64,000 bases of DNA from Aestuariirhabdus haliotis (lineage in GTDB: Bacteria > Pseudomonadota > Gammaproteobacteria > Pseudomonadales > Aestuariirhabdaceae). A program made the position numbers and the translations under genes. Every line of letters begins with the position of its first letter. The stretch's first letter is position 1. Where the stretch lies: positions 47,345 to 111,344 of the forward strand of contig NZ_JAKSDZ010000008.1 of NCBI RefSeq assembly GCF_023509475.1, written 5' to 3'. Below are positions 17,710 through 26,796 of this stretch, one piece after another. The notes beneath the pieces were generated by a model. That model was not told the DNA's origin and made no database searches. It was given only the letters and a program-made list of their open reading frames with translations.

Positions 17710-19203
17710 ATGCGTTACAAAGCCCTGGCCAGTCAATTGATTGAGGAGATTCAAGCCCGAAAATGGCAGCAGGGGGAGCGCTTGCCCTCGTTGCGCCGCT
17801 TCTCGGCCCTGTACGATGTCAGCCTGACCACGGCGCAAAACTGTTACCACGCTCTGGAAGAGCAGGGTTGGCTGCTGGCCAAACCCCAATCGGGGTTTTA
17901 CGTGTCTTCGCCCATGCAGGATCTTAGCGTGCCGGTAGCACCCCAATTTACCAGTACTCCCCGTGCCTTTGACGAAATCGACAGGCAGCGCTACCAGGAA
18001 GGTCCATTGGGCGAAGCGCAGCAAACCAACCCTTACATCAGTCCGCCGCTGGGCATTTCCCGGTTGAGCCCCCGGTATTTTCCCCAGCAGGCGTTTCAGC
18101 GCAGCATTAAACGGGTACATCTGCGACAGCCAGAGCTGCTGACCGAATACCCGGAACCCGCCGGAAGCAGCCCGTTGCGACGGGTATTGGCGCAGCATTT
18201 TGAGCAGTATCAATTACGCCTGAGCCCGCTGGAAGGGGTGATCACAGGGGGCTGCATCAATGCCGTCAAGCAGGCCATCGAGGTAACCACTCAAGTCGGC
18301 GACAGGGTGGCGATCAGTTCGCCAAGCTTTAATGGCTTGCTGCAGTTATTGGCTGCCCTGAACCGTGACATCGTGGAAATTCCCTGTACGGACCAGGGCA
18401 TAGATCTGGTCCAGCTGGAGCAACACCTGAAAACGGGGGCTGTGCAAGCCGGGCTATTCAGCACCTCACACATGAACCCGCAGGGTACCAGTCTCAGCGA
18501 TCAGCAAAAGCAGCGACTGGCCGAGTTGGCCAATCGTTACCGTGTGCCGATCATCGAAGACGATGTCTATATGGAGATTGGTTTCGGCCAGACCATGCCT
18601 CGGCCGGCAAAATACTGGGATAGTCAGGGCTATCTGCTGTGGTGTGGGTCGGTGTCGAAAACCCTGGCCAGCGGTTTGAGGTTGGGCTGGTGCTGGCCGG
18701 GGCGTTATTTGTCGGCGTACAGCCACCACAACAATGCCAGCAGCTACGGTCATAACACGTTAATGCAGGCGGCCTTGGCCGATTTTATTGTCACCGGCCA
18801 ATACCAGAAGCATCTGCAAAAAGTTCGGCACCGGCTGTTCGCCAATATCTGTGCGTATCGGGCGTATTTAATGCGGTATTTGCCACCGGGCACCGCCATC
18901 AGCCAGCCAACCGGAGGCATGGTGTTGTGGGTTCAGGTGCCAGGGCTGGATGGGGATCGTTTTGAGCAAGCTATCCAGGCATCCGGGTTGGGGGTGCGCC
19001 TGGGCAAGGTGTTCACTACTCTGGACTGGTACCGGGATTGTTTCCGCGTCAATGTGGGTTGGGGGCTGGATGATGTAGTAACGGAAGGCGTCACCATCGA
19101 AACCTGCCTTGAGCAGTTAGTGAGTCTGGTCCAGCAGAGTGTTCTATCGTTGCATAAACAACAAAGTGATAGGGCGACACAGAGCCGTGCATCAAAGAGC
19201 TAA
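17710..19203 (+). CDS. MocR-type regulator (GntR helix-turn-helix fused to aminotransferase)
   Basis: 497 residues. The GntR winged helix occupies residues 1-70 (LASQLIEEIQARKWQQGERLPSLR, then LTTAQNCYHALEEQGW). The class I aminotransferase-fold domain follows from about 110, with PIIEDDVYMEIGF and the PLP-lysine region CGSVSKTLASGLRLGW near residue 315. MocR proteins are PLP-dependent transcription regulators. The ATG at 17710 was chosen because it directly precedes the GntR helix; the frame extends upstream into the operator repeats. Divergent from the DMT exporter, its likely target. Confidence 0.88.
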   Translation: MRYKALASQLIEEIQARKWQQGERLPSLRRFSALYDVSLTTAQNCYHALEEQGWLLAKPQSGFYVSSPMQDLSVPVAPQFTSTPRAFDEIDRQRYQEGPLGEAQQTNPYISPPLGISRLSPRYFPQQAFQRSIKRVHLRQPELLTEYPEPAGSSPLRRVLAQHFEQYQLRLSPLEGVITGGCINAVKQAIEVTTQVGDRVAISSPSFNGLLQLLAALNRDIVEIPCTDQGIDLVQLEQHLKTGAVQAGLFSTSHMNPQGTSLSDQQKQRLAELANRYRVPIIEDDVYMEIGFGQTMPRPAKYWDSQGYLLWCGSVSKTLASGLRLGWCWPGRYLSAYSHHNNASSYGHNTLMQAALADFIVTGQYQKHLQKVRHRLFANICAYRAYLMRYLPPGTAISQPTGGMVLWVQVPGLDGDRFEQAIQASGLGVRLGKVFTTLDWYRDCFRVNVGWGLDDVVTEGVTIETCLEQLVSLVQQSVLSLHKQQSDRATQSRASKS

Positions 19204-19239
19204 AGATTCTTGATGGCTGTTTCCCGGTGTTTGAGAAGA

Positions 19240-19602
19240 CTAGTTGGAGTCCATTTCATCGACGCACATGACATGATCCTTGCCATTGGAATCTGTCGTT
19301 AGGCACAGCAATCTCGTTGCAGGGCAGGCGCGGGTATAGATGAACTTTCCACCTAACTGGTGGCACTCACTGGGTTTTAGCTCAACCACTAAGCCGCCAG
19401 CGTTTAACGCTTCCTGGGTAGGCCAGTTACCCAGCTGTTTTTGTTTTTTCAGCGCTTCAACCTGCTGCTTGTTTGGCGGCTGCATTTTGTCCGCCATAGG
19501 CTGTGTTGTTAATGCCGGTGCACTGGCTTTCAGATTGTCGGCAGTAGCGGGCATGGCACAAAACAGCCCCAGAGTTATCAATAGATAAAATCCGTTTTTC
19601 AT
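19240..19602 (-). CDS. Hypothetical secreted protein
   Basis: 120 residues. A signal peptide is visible (MKNGFYLLITLGLFCAMPATA, cut near residue 21). The mature part has a Lys/Gln-rich helical stretch (NKQQVEALKKQKQ) and a cysteine-containing end (PSECHQLGG, RACPATRLLCLTT, MCVDEM) with five cysteines. No family recognised. AGGGACG lies about eight bases before the ATG at 19602. It converges on the MocR gene. Confidence 0.65.
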   Translation of the reverse strand: MKNGFYLLITLGLFCAMPATADNLKASAPALTTQPMADKMQPPNKQQVEALKKQKQLGNWPTQEALNAGGLVVELKPSECHQLGGKFIYTRACPATRLLCLTTDSNGKDHVMCVDEMDSN

Positions 19603-19871
19603 GGTCACGTCCCTGTAAATTGGCATTTAAGGTGGTGGGCCGAGTGTCAAAAGAGCATTCTGGCCGAATACGTCGCTGAATCGCCGACTGTGAATTTGTC
19701 GAGAAAAGAAAAAAGATTAGGTGATAGGCGGCGCTTTCGCCTAGACATTATTGCTATCTAAATGGCTGTTTAGATTTCGATATTAAATGGGGGGGGGAAG
19801 AAGAGTATGTGCAAATTAGCACTGACACCACAGTCGCTTGTTATGTGCCACACAGTTGCTAGATATGTAAA

Positions 19872-20099
19872 TCATGAGCGCTTCCCTGCTACCTCAGCAA
19901 TTGCATCTGAAAACTGTCTTGCAGTATGTTCCAGAGCCTGCGTGACAATATCGTAGTACTCACTCCCAACGCCTGAGTATTTTTCCGTGAGCTTGGCCGT
20001 ATCTATAGCCCCGCATTCTTCGAGTGCGTTGATAGATCGATTGAACCCGTCACTTAGCGCTCTAGATAGAATCGCTTCAATTTCTCGATTGTTGCTCAT
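19872..20099 (-). CDS. Small hypothetical protein
   Basis: 75 residues from an ATG at 20099 with GAGG eleven bases upstream. Acidic, predicted all-helical, with no cysteines in its second half (EIEAILSRALSDGF, YSGVGSEYYDIVTQALEHTARQFSDAIAEVAG). No family recognised. It lies in a 700-base zone of otherwise non-coding sequence and could be a local acquisition. Confidence 0.45.
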   Translation of the reverse strand: MSNNREIEAILSRALSDGFNRSINALEECGAIDTAKLTEKYSGVGSEYYDIVTQALEHTARQFSDAIAEVAGKRS

Positions 20100-20306
20100 A
20101 GCCCTAAATCCTCTAGGCACATAACAGTTCATTCATAAGACCTTACAAGGTCGCATACATTGCAAGGTAACTCCGAACCCTATCCTTACAATAATGCAGA
20201 GGGTGCACAAGCGGCTTTGGCCTGAATATGCACACCAAAGTACGTTGGCTTTGATTTTTTCCGTGCCAAGCCAATGCGAATATTAGTACGAGCTAACCGC
20301 GGTTGA

Positions 20307-21278
20307 TTACGCGTCTCTTGTTCTACCCAGCTGAATCAGCACCACACCCACAATTACCAATATGACCCCGGGTAGTAATACCCAGTCAAACAGCTGGGGT
20401 TCCAGGTAGAAACTCATAGCCATCACAAACACGGGCGTGAGCAAACTGTAGGCGGAGGTGCGTGCCGGGCCCAGGGTGATGGCGCCCAGTTGTTGCAGGA
20501 AAAAACTCAGCAGGGTGGTGAACAGGGCAAGGTAGGCCAACCCCCAGTACACCGATGCGGGCAGTTGATGCCACTGGCGCCAGCGTTGCGCTGTTGTTGA
20601 AGGGTTTGGCTCCATAGAAAGTTGAGAAACCAGTGAGAACATCAGCAGCAACAGGGTAGCCATCAGAATCACCCAAAAGGTCATTACCGCTACGGGCTCT
20701 TCCCGGTGCCAACGTTTGACCAGCGGTTGATAGGCGCCCAAAAACAGGCAGCCAATCATAAAGATGGCGTCCCCCTGGCTGAACTGTAGCTGCGCCAGCG
20801 CCGCCAGGTCTCCACGAAAGACCACCCAGAGGGCGCCCGCTGTGCCCAGCACCAGGCCCAGTATAAGCAGCGGCCCACTTCGCTCGCCATTAAGCAGGCG
20901 CGCATAGATCGCCGCCAATGCTGGCACGCTGGTAAAGAGCGCGCCGCTATTGAGCACGCTGCTGGTTTCAAGGCTGGCGAACATACAACAGAAGAACACA
21001 GCCAGCGGCAGTGCCAGGGCAGTATAGACGCGCAGCCGCTCAAAGCCCGGCCAGGTCAGGCCAAAGCGGTGCACAATGTAGGGAGCAAACAGCAGGCTGG
21101 CCAAGGCAAAACGCAGTAGCATCAGTTGTCCTGAATTTAGTGATGGGTCTGTCTGATTAAGGCTTTGCATCATCTCCCCGCCGACCGGAAAGGACCCGGC
21201 TACCAGCACGGTCATCAGCAATAACAGCGCATGAACGTAAAGGTAAGAAGGGGGCTGGTTGTGAGTGCTCTGGTGCAT
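20307..21278 (-). CDS. DMT-family (EamA-type) transporter
   Basis: 323 residues with about ten hydrophobic helices in two repeats (first helix YLYVHALLLLMTVLVAGSFPVG, second repeat from GDAIFMIGCLFLGAYQPLV). Drug/metabolite transporter superfamily; substrate unknown. The ATG at 21278 precedes the first membrane helix. The frame runs on without stop to 22427, but that part lies antisense to the LysR gene and has no membrane pattern, so it is not coding. Divergent from the LysR-type regulator. Confidence 0.82.
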   Translation of the reverse strand: MHQSTHNQPPSYLYVHALLLLMTVLVAGSFPVGGEMMQSLNQTDPSLNSGQLMLLRFALASLLFAPYIVHRFGLTWPGFERLRVYTALALPLAVFFCCMFASLETSSVLNSGALFTSVPALAAIYARLLNGERSGPLLILGLVLGTAGALWVVFRGDLAALAQLQFSQGDAIFMIGCLFLGAYQPLVKRWHREEPVAVMTFWVILMATLLLLMFSLVSQLSMEPNPSTTAQRWRQWHQLPASVYWGLAYLALFTTLLSFFLQQLGAITLGPARTSAYSLLTPVFVMAMSFYLEPQLFDWVLLPGVILVIVGVVLIQLGRTRDA

Positions 21279-21395
21279 GGGGTGTACCGGTTGATGATGG
21301 CCTGACAAGCATAACTTGTCGCTTATTGACCGATAATCCGTCTTGGGGAAGAATGACTGTTGAGAAAAAGTTAACAACAACGGGTGAAAGGTTGT

Positions 21396-22331
21396 ATGGA
21401 CGGTAAACTGGAAGGCTTCGGCGCGTTGCCGGTTTTTGTGGCGGTGGTGGAAGCCGGTGGTTTTTCTCCGGCGGCCCGGCAGTTGGGGATCTCGAAATCG
21501 GCGGTCAGCAAGCGCATGACCTTGCTGGAGCAGCAGCTGGGAGTGAAACTGCTGCACCGCACCACACGTAAGCTGAGCCTGACCGAGGCTGGTGAGCATT
21601 ACTTCGAGCACGCGGCCAAGGCGTATCGGGCGGCACGAGACGCCGAAGATGCGGTGTTGCAACTGCAGGGGGAACCCCAGGGCCGGTTGCGTATTAACAC
21701 CCCGATGTCCTTTGGCCGCTTGCACATCGCGCCTATGATGCCGGCTTTTCTCAAACGCTACCCAAAGATCAGTATCGATATGGTGATGGATGACAAGACG
21801 GTGGATCTGGTCGATGGTGGTTTTGATCTGGCGATCCGCGCCGGTGACCTGGTCGATTCCAGCCTTATCGCGCGACCGCTGGCGCCACTGCGCAGCATGC
21901 TGTGCGCCTCCCCGGCTTATCTGGCCGAGCAGGGGACACCGGGCACATTGTCCGAGCTGGCCGAGCACAATTGCCTGGTGTTCAGCTATTCCAACGATGT
22001 GAAGGAGTGGACCTTTATCAAACCGGAGGGCAACGGGGCAGCACCACGGAAAGAAACGGTGGCGGTCAATGGCAATTTTCGAGTCAATAACAGCGAGGCG
22101 TTGCGAGAGCTGATGCTGCGAGGTGTCGGCATAGGTCGCCTGCCCACCTTTGTCACCGGCCCTGATATTCGCAGTGGCCAGCTGGTGCAGCTGTTCCCCG
22201 AATATGAGATGCCCAGCATTACCATGAACGCGGTGTTTCTTGAGCGGCAATATATGCCGGCCAAAGTACGGGCGTTTCTGGATTTTGCCCTGGACTACTT
22301 TGGCGGCGACACCCCCTACTGGGACCGGTAA
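21396..22331 (+). CDS. LysR-family transcriptional regulator
   Basis: 311 residues. The N-terminal helix-turn-helix is clear (FVAVVEAGGFSPAARQLGISKSAVSKRMTLLEQQLG), followed by the linker and a periplasmic-binding-like effector domain (RLRINTPMSFGRLHIAPMMPAF, VDGGFDLAIRAGDLVDSSLIAR). This sequence type is common in LysR regulators that control a divergently encoded gene, here the DMT exporter. The chosen ATG at 21396 follows GAAAGG; an ATG at 21384 is also possible. Confidence 0.9.
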   Translation: MDGKLEGFGALPVFVAVVEAGGFSPAARQLGISKSAVSKRMTLLEQQLGVKLLHRTTRKLSLTEAGEHYFEHAAKAYRAARDAEDAVLQLQGEPQGRLRINTPMSFGRLHIAPMMPAFLKRYPKISIDMVMDDKTVDLVDGGFDLAIRAGDLVDSSLIARPLAPLRSMLCASPAYLAEQGTPGTLSELAEHNCLVFSYSNDVKEWTFIKPEGNGAAPRKETVAVNGNFRVNNSEALRELMLRGVGIGRLPTFVTGPDIRSGQLVQLFPEYEMPSITMNAVFLERQYMPAKVRAFLDFALDYFGGDTPYWDR

Positions 22332-22351
22332 CGCAGCGGCTGTAAAGGGTT

Positions 22352-22411
22352 GATAACGGAGATAACGGAATAGGGCTGATAAGGGAATAGGGCTGATAAG
22401 TGAATAGTGCC
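22352..22411 (+). repeat. Short 17-base tandem repeat
   Basis: Three copies of a 17-base unit (consensus gataaggGAATAGGGCT) lie at 22361-22377, 22378-22394 and 22395-22411, with a nine-base partial copy at 22352-22360. The last copy has three or four changes. It follows the LysR stop codon and has no hairpin of its own. Confidence 0.85.
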
Positions 22412-22592
22412 GGCCGAGGCATAGCATCGCCCGCGGGCATTGGCTGATTAACGATAGGAGTTGTTTGGGTTTATTGGTAAGAATAACTCAACAATTATTT
22501 TCATGTTTGCTGGCTTATCCTGTTTTAAGAAACAATCTACACTGCTTTTCCATCAACTGACGACTCAGAGCGCTTGTCGCTAAGGAAAAGCC

Positions 22593-23195
22593 ATGGAACT
22601 CTTTACTGCTATTGCCACCCGCCGTGCCGTTAAACATTACGATGCCGACGCCGTTATGCCCGACGCCGATTTTCGCCAGCTGATGGCTGCGACCTTGCTG
22701 TCTCCAACCAGTTACAACATTCAGCACTGGCGCTTTGTACGAGTGACCGACCGAACGCAGCGAAAACAGTTGCAGGATGCGGCCTGGGGGCAGGAGCAGG
22801 TATCCCGCGCCAGTGAATTGATTGTGCTCTGTGCCGATACCCAGGCCTGGCAGGATCGCCCCGAGCGTTACTGGGCCGATGCCCCGCAGGCGGCGCAAGA
22901 GATGTTGGTACCCATGCTGAAAGATTTTTACCGTGGCCGTGAACAGGTGCAGCGCGACGAAGCCATGCGCTCCTGCGGCATGGCGGCGCAAACACTTATG
23001 CTGGCCGCCAAGGCGTTGGGTTATGACAGCTGCCCGATGATCGGGTTCGATGCCGATGCGGTGGCCGAACGGATTAATCTGCCAGAACAGCATGTGATCG
23101 GCATGATGATCGCGGTTGGCAAAGCGGCCAAGCCCGCCAATGGTCGGGGAGGGCAATTGACACTGGATGAGGTGCTGATGGAAAACCGTTTTTAA
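22593..23195 (+). CDS. Nitroreductase-family flavoprotein
   Basis: 200 residues, the family size. Motifs are IATRRAVKHYD at the N-terminus (FMN phosphate contact), SPTSYNIQHWRFV, and GYDSCPMIGFDADAV near 150. It is expected to be an FMN-dependent, NAD(P)H-driven oxidoreductase of nitro or quinone compounds. The natural substrate is not predictable. GGAAAAGCC precedes the ATG. Alone on its strand, converging with the DUF1272 gene. Confidence 0.9.
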   Translation: MELFTAIATRRAVKHYDADAVMPDADFRQLMAATLLSPTSYNIQHWRFVRVTDRTQRKQLQDAAWGQEQVSRASELIVLCADTQAWQDRPERYWADAPQAAQEMLVPMLKDFYRGREQVQRDEAMRSCGMAAQTLMLAAKALGYDSCPMIGFDADAVAERINLPEQHVIGMMIAVGKAAKPANGRGGQLTLDEVLMENRF

Positions 23196-23274
23196 CTGGC
23201 TGGATGTTGGGGACCCTTTTTTGCGAGCAATCATCGCTTGATGCAGGGCTAAGGGTCTTCACCCAAAAACAGCG

Positions 23275-23583
23275 CTATCTGTTGGCCGGCGCGATGCGCT
23301 TTGTCGTGGCGGCAAAGGTTTTTATCTCATCCTTGCTGTACGGTGTATGAACTCTTTTGCTCGATGGCGGTTGATGTTCCAGGCAGACATTGTCACGACG
23401 CGCTGTTTTAGGGCGAATAGGTCGGTGCATAAAACCGCCGCCACAGTTTGGGCAAACATTTTCCAGTATCTCATCGACGCATTGTTGGCAGAATGTGCAC
23501 TCATAGGTGCAGATCATCGCCTCTGTGGAATCGGGCGCTAAATCCTTATCGCAGCATTCACAGTTGGGGCGGATTTGTAGCAT
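23275..23583 (-). CDS. DUF1272 small zinc-ribbon-like protein
   Basis: 102 residues. The N-terminal 55 residues carry the DUF1272 signature: RPNCECCDKDL, then YECTFCQQCVDE and CPNCGGGFMHRP. Several CxxC-type pairs suggest one or two zinc sites. The remaining tail is basic and variable. AAGGAGC lies eleven bases upstream of the ATG. A broken copy of this gene's 5' end, with its ribosome site, is found near 26.05 kb on the same strand. Confidence 0.9.
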   Translation of the reverse strand: MLQIRPNCECCDKDLAPDSTEAMICTYECTFCQQCVDEILENVCPNCGGGFMHRPIRPKTARRDNVCLEHQPPSSKRVHTPYSKDEIKTFAATTKRIAPANR

Positions 23584-23807
23584 GGTTTTTAGATGCTCCT
23601 TGCATTGAAATAATCAATGCTGTCCGGGATTTTCATCATCAACAAGCTGAGCGGATATCGGTAGGTGCGCGATGATCGGTTCAATTTTTAATCATTGCTT
23701 AGTATTTAAAATGTGACTCGTTAACCCTGTCTGTGCGGGTTATTGCTGAATAACTGGTGTAAACTGGCGCGATAAATATTCATTCAGTGTATGGGTTGTA
23801 CTCTTTA

Positions 23808-25880
23808 ATGTCTCGTATTTTAAAAGCTCTTATCTTGTTAAGCATCGTGCTGGTTTCTCTGGGTTATCATTTTAGGGGTTCCATTGCGGCTTCATGGTAT
23901 GAAAGGTCTGGTTCTGAAACAGCTAATGAACAATTAATTGATCAGGTAGAGCAGTATCTGAGTTCGTGGGGCGAAACGCTTAATGATGAACGGTTTTACC
24001 ACAAATTGAAGATACTCAGTGAGCAGTATTGGGTCTCGTGGCATGGAATGTTCGAGACAGAAAGGCTCATTCCGGAACATTCAATTTCTGGTCAACAATA
24101 CCTGCAGATGTTGCTGGATAAACAGTATGAACGTCTGACAGAAGCGCTGGAGCCACATCTTGTACCGTCGAATGAAGAACAAAGTGTGGAGATGCAATAT
24201 GCGCTTAATGCATTGGACCGGGATGAAGTCTGGTTGCAATCCTATTTTGATGAATGGGTTGAGGCGACGCCTACGAAAGCTGTTCCTTATCTTGCCAGAG
24301 CTGATTATTTATTGACTCAGGGCTTGTTGGCCCGGGGGACGGATTATATTCGCAATACCCCGGAATATAACCTTGTAAAGATGCGCATGCTGTTTGAATT
24401 AAGCATGAAAGATCTCAACAAAGTTAAAAGCATCAATGATCAGACTGCGTACCCTTATGCGATACAACTCAATATTGCGATGAGGCAGGGTAGTGCTGTT
24501 TCAAAGAGAAGCATTTATGAGCAGGGGGTTAAGCGGGATCCGGAATTGAATTGGATTTACAGTACCTATCTGTCAACTCTGGCACCTAAATGGGGAGGGA
24601 GTGCTCAACAAGAAAAGCAGTTTATTGAAGAGTTGCGTTCCAAATACCAGACTTACCCATGGCTTAAGTCAAATGAAGTGTCCTGGATGATTGATCAGGT
24701 AGACGCTTTACCAGGAAAAGCCTGTGACAAAATAGCGGAATATCAAAGAGCCTATGATTTCTACACTAATAGCTGGAGTAGTTATAATTTAGGTCGTGCC
24801 TACAGTTGTGATCTGCAATTTGATGAAGCATTAGGATACCTTAGAGAATCTGTTGAGCGTTGGCCCTATCAGGCTATTGCGTGGAGATTAATAGGTGCCA
24901 TTCAACATAAATTAGGTGATTCAGAAAGTGCTTTGGAATCCACCAGGATTGCGGCTCATTTGGATCCTTCGGATGATTTTTCGTTTTTTCAATTGGGTAA
25001 TATCTCACTTTATCTTGAGCGATATGAGCGGGCAATTGTGGCCTACAATAAAGCCATCAAAGCAAACCCTGAAAAATCTGATTATTCTCAGTATCTGGAG
25101 CTGGCGGAAAACTTTCTGGCAAATCCTGGTAGCCCTCATGATTTATATTTACTGAAAGATTCCTGGGGTGGGATGGTTTCTAAAACTACTTATGTGAAAG
25201 GGCGTAAAGAGGGGAAAGCGATCATCTACGATGATCACAACAATCCGAAAGAGTATAGGTTGTATGAAAATGATGTTTTCACGAAGCTGACCCGATTACA
25301 CCCCGATGGTAGTGTGTCTACAGTGCTTAGCATTAAGGGTGATAAGATCGATGGCCCTTACCAGGAGATCTCTGTTTCTGGCAATGTGATTTCAACCGGA
25401 GTACTTGATGCTGGTTTGCCGGAAGGAGATATGAATGTTTTCTTTGAGAATGGCCAATCTCTTTTGACTAACCATTATCAGAAAGGGAAAAAGCTTACGC
25501 CAACCAAATTTAATGTGCCCGCGCAGAATCTTAATGGGGTGACCGGGGTTTCAATAGCATCGGGGGCCATGTCCCATATAGGGTCTCCACTCAATCAAAC
25601 CTCAAAATTCAGTTTTGATGGCGATCCTATCTTTATCTATACGGCTCTCGATGGCATCCAAGGGCAAGATAATAAACTGAACGTAGAATTCTTTGACGCG
25701 GCGGGAAATCGTGCTTTTGAATATTTGACCGTATTGCAAAATAGCGGAGATGGTTTTAATTTTAGTTCTGTCTATTACACTCCGGATCCCGCTAAGGATC
25801 AGCCGGGAGAGTGGACGGTAACAGCTTCTCTAAATTCTGAGTTATTTGATAGCTATACCATTTCCGTCAACGACCGGTAA
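23808..25880 (+). CDS. Membrane-anchored TPR and YwqK/MORN-like repeat protein
   Basis: 690 residues. A signal-anchor is at about 4-22 (ILKALILLSIVLVSLGYHF). Residues 60-440 are helical with tetratricopeptide-type motifs (AIAWRLIGAIQHKLGDSESALE, SFFQLGNISLYLERYERAIVAYNKAI). Residues about 460-570 have short beta repeats of the YwqK/MORN type (YVKGRKEGKAIIYDD, GPYQEISVSGNVISTG, EGDMNVFFENGQ). The last 100 residues form a beta-rich, Ig-like end (GEWTVTASLNSELFDSYTI). Function unknown; a periplasmic scaffold is plausible. Codon use is AT-richer than its neighbours. The GTG at 23787 is an alternative start. Confidence 0.65.
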   Translation: MSRILKALILLSIVLVSLGYHFRGSIAASWYERSGSETANEQLIDQVEQYLSSWGETLNDERFYHKLKILSEQYWVSWHGMFETERLIPEHSISGQQYLQMLLDKQYERLTEALEPHLVPSNEEQSVEMQYALNALDRDEVWLQSYFDEWVEATPTKAVPYLARADYLLTQGLLARGTDYIRNTPEYNLVKMRMLFELSMKDLNKVKSINDQTAYPYAIQLNIAMRQGSAVSKRSIYEQGVKRDPELNWIYSTYLSTLAPKWGGSAQQEKQFIEELRSKYQTYPWLKSNEVSWMIDQVDALPGKACDKIAEYQRAYDFYTNSWSSYNLGRAYSCDLQFDEALGYLRESVERWPYQAIAWRLIGAIQHKLGDSESALESTRIAAHLDPSDDFSFFQLGNISLYLERYERAIVAYNKAIKANPEKSDYSQYLELAENFLANPGSPHDLYLLKDSWGGMVSKTTYVKGRKEGKAIIYDDHNNPKEYRLYENDVFTKLTRLHPDGSVSTVLSIKGDKIDGPYQEISVSGNVISTGVLDAGLPEGDMNVFFENGQSLLTNHYQKGKKLTPTKFNVPAQNLNGVTGVSIASGAMSHIGSPLNQTSKFSFDGDPIFIYTALDGIQGQDNKLNVEFFDAAGNRAFEYLTVLQNSGDGFNFSSVYYTPDPAKDQPGEWTVTASLNSELFDSYTISVNDR

Positions 25881-26269
25881 ATGAATTTTGATTGTATAAG
25901 ATCGTAGTTTTTTTAAGTGCGATCGGCCTTGCGTTGGTGGTTACCCTGAAAGCTTAGGGGTGTGTCCAAGGTAAGGCTTTTCCCTTCCCCCCCCCTAAGT
26001 GCTAAATCTTTATCGCAGTATTTGCAGCTGGAGCGGAGTTGTAGCATGGTGGGTAGCCTCCTTGTATCGAAATAACTCTTATTAAAAATATAATCTTACT
26101 ATATTTAGAGTTAAATATTGGGGGTGAGCTTTTAATTGGATTTCAGATGCTGACCGATTATGGGGTGGTAGAGATTGCAATTTAGAGGGGGTGATTAGGA
26201 CTGTCAGTAATTTTTTGAGAGAGTTATAGGAAGGGTTCTTGTTCTGGGGCTGATCAATCTTTTCCAGCT
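25881..26269. other. AT-rich gap with a DUF1272 remnant
   Basis: A 389-base stretch without a complete gene. It contains a run of nine cytosines (near 25987-25995) and the DUF1272 5' fragment annotated separately; nothing else is recognised. Confidence 0.5.
25998..26067 (-). pseudogene. Truncated DUF1272 gene 5' fragment
   Basis: From the ATG at 26047 the minus strand encodes MLQLRSSCKYCDKDLA, matching the first 16 residues of the intact DUF1272 protein at 23275-23583 at 11 of 16 positions. The ribosome site AAGGAGG and the next ten bases upstream are conserved too. Similarity stops abruptly after the DLA codons, where a C-rich run begins. The frame continues for about 28 unrelated codons to a stop, so the gene is broken. 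Confidence 0.75.
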
Positions 26270-26560
26270 TTAATTAAATGTACTGAGAATATCTTGCCAT
26301 GTTTCACCAAGTGCAGAAAATCGATCATTATTGTGTGAGATTATAATTAGTTCGCCTGCTATAAATACTAAAACTGAAAACACTGAGGCTACTGTGATTT
26401 GATTTGTTCTGGTTGTGACTGTTTTCCAATCCCAGGCTAGATAAATGACAGGAGAAAAAGCAACGATTCCCCATAGTAGAGTTTGGAATGCAAAGATTCC
26501 GATCGTGATTATTGTCATTATGGCCAGAATAGGGATAAGAAATACTAATGCTAGACCCAT
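26270..26560 (-). CDS. Small hypothetical membrane protein
   Basis: 96 residues with two or three hydrophobic helices (LVFLIPILAIMTIITIGIFAFQTLLWGIVAF and VASVFSVLVFIAGELIII) and a short polar C-terminus. No family recognised. It starts 17 bases after a second small gene on the same strand, so both are probably one message. The region is AT-rich and lies in what looks like acquired DNA. Confidence 0.5.
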   Translation of the reverse strand: MGLALVFLIPILAIMTIITIGIFAFQTLLWGIVAFSPVIYLAWDWKTVTTRTNQITVASVFSVLVFIAGELIIISHNNDRFSALGETWQDILSTFN

Positions 26561-26577
26561 TTTTTTTGTACCTATAC

Positions 26578-26796
26578 TTATTGAAATATGCTGCTAAGTT
26601 TTATTATTTCTATTGAATTTTCTGGTTTTTCTATTGCAGGAACTATTAGGGAGTGCTGATTAATCCATGCAGAACCCAAATAGTCTGTAAGGAATAAATC
26701 ATTGAGGACAACTCTAATGTCTTCTGCTGTTCTTGCCTTCAATAGAATATGAGTTAACCCCCATAATCTATTTATTTTAATTGGCGCATGGCTCAT
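26578..26796 (-). CDS. Small hypothetical protein
   Basis: 72 residues, soluble, no recognised domain (motifs INRLWGLTHILLKARTAEDIRVVLNDLF). GGGGAG lies about ten bases before the ATG at 26796. First gene of a two-gene unit with the downstream small membrane protein, in AT-rich DNA. The pairing could be a small accessory module, but the sequence gives no direct sign of function. Confidence 0.45.
   Translation of the reverse strand: MSHAPIKINRLWGLTHILLKARTAEDIRVVLNDLFLTDYLGSAWINQHSLIVPAIEKPENSIEIIKLSSIFQ

Noticed and set aside
21279..22427. N-terminal extension of the second DMT transporter to 706 residues
   Set aside because: It is antisense to the LysR gene and lacks membrane helices; the transporter begins at 21278.
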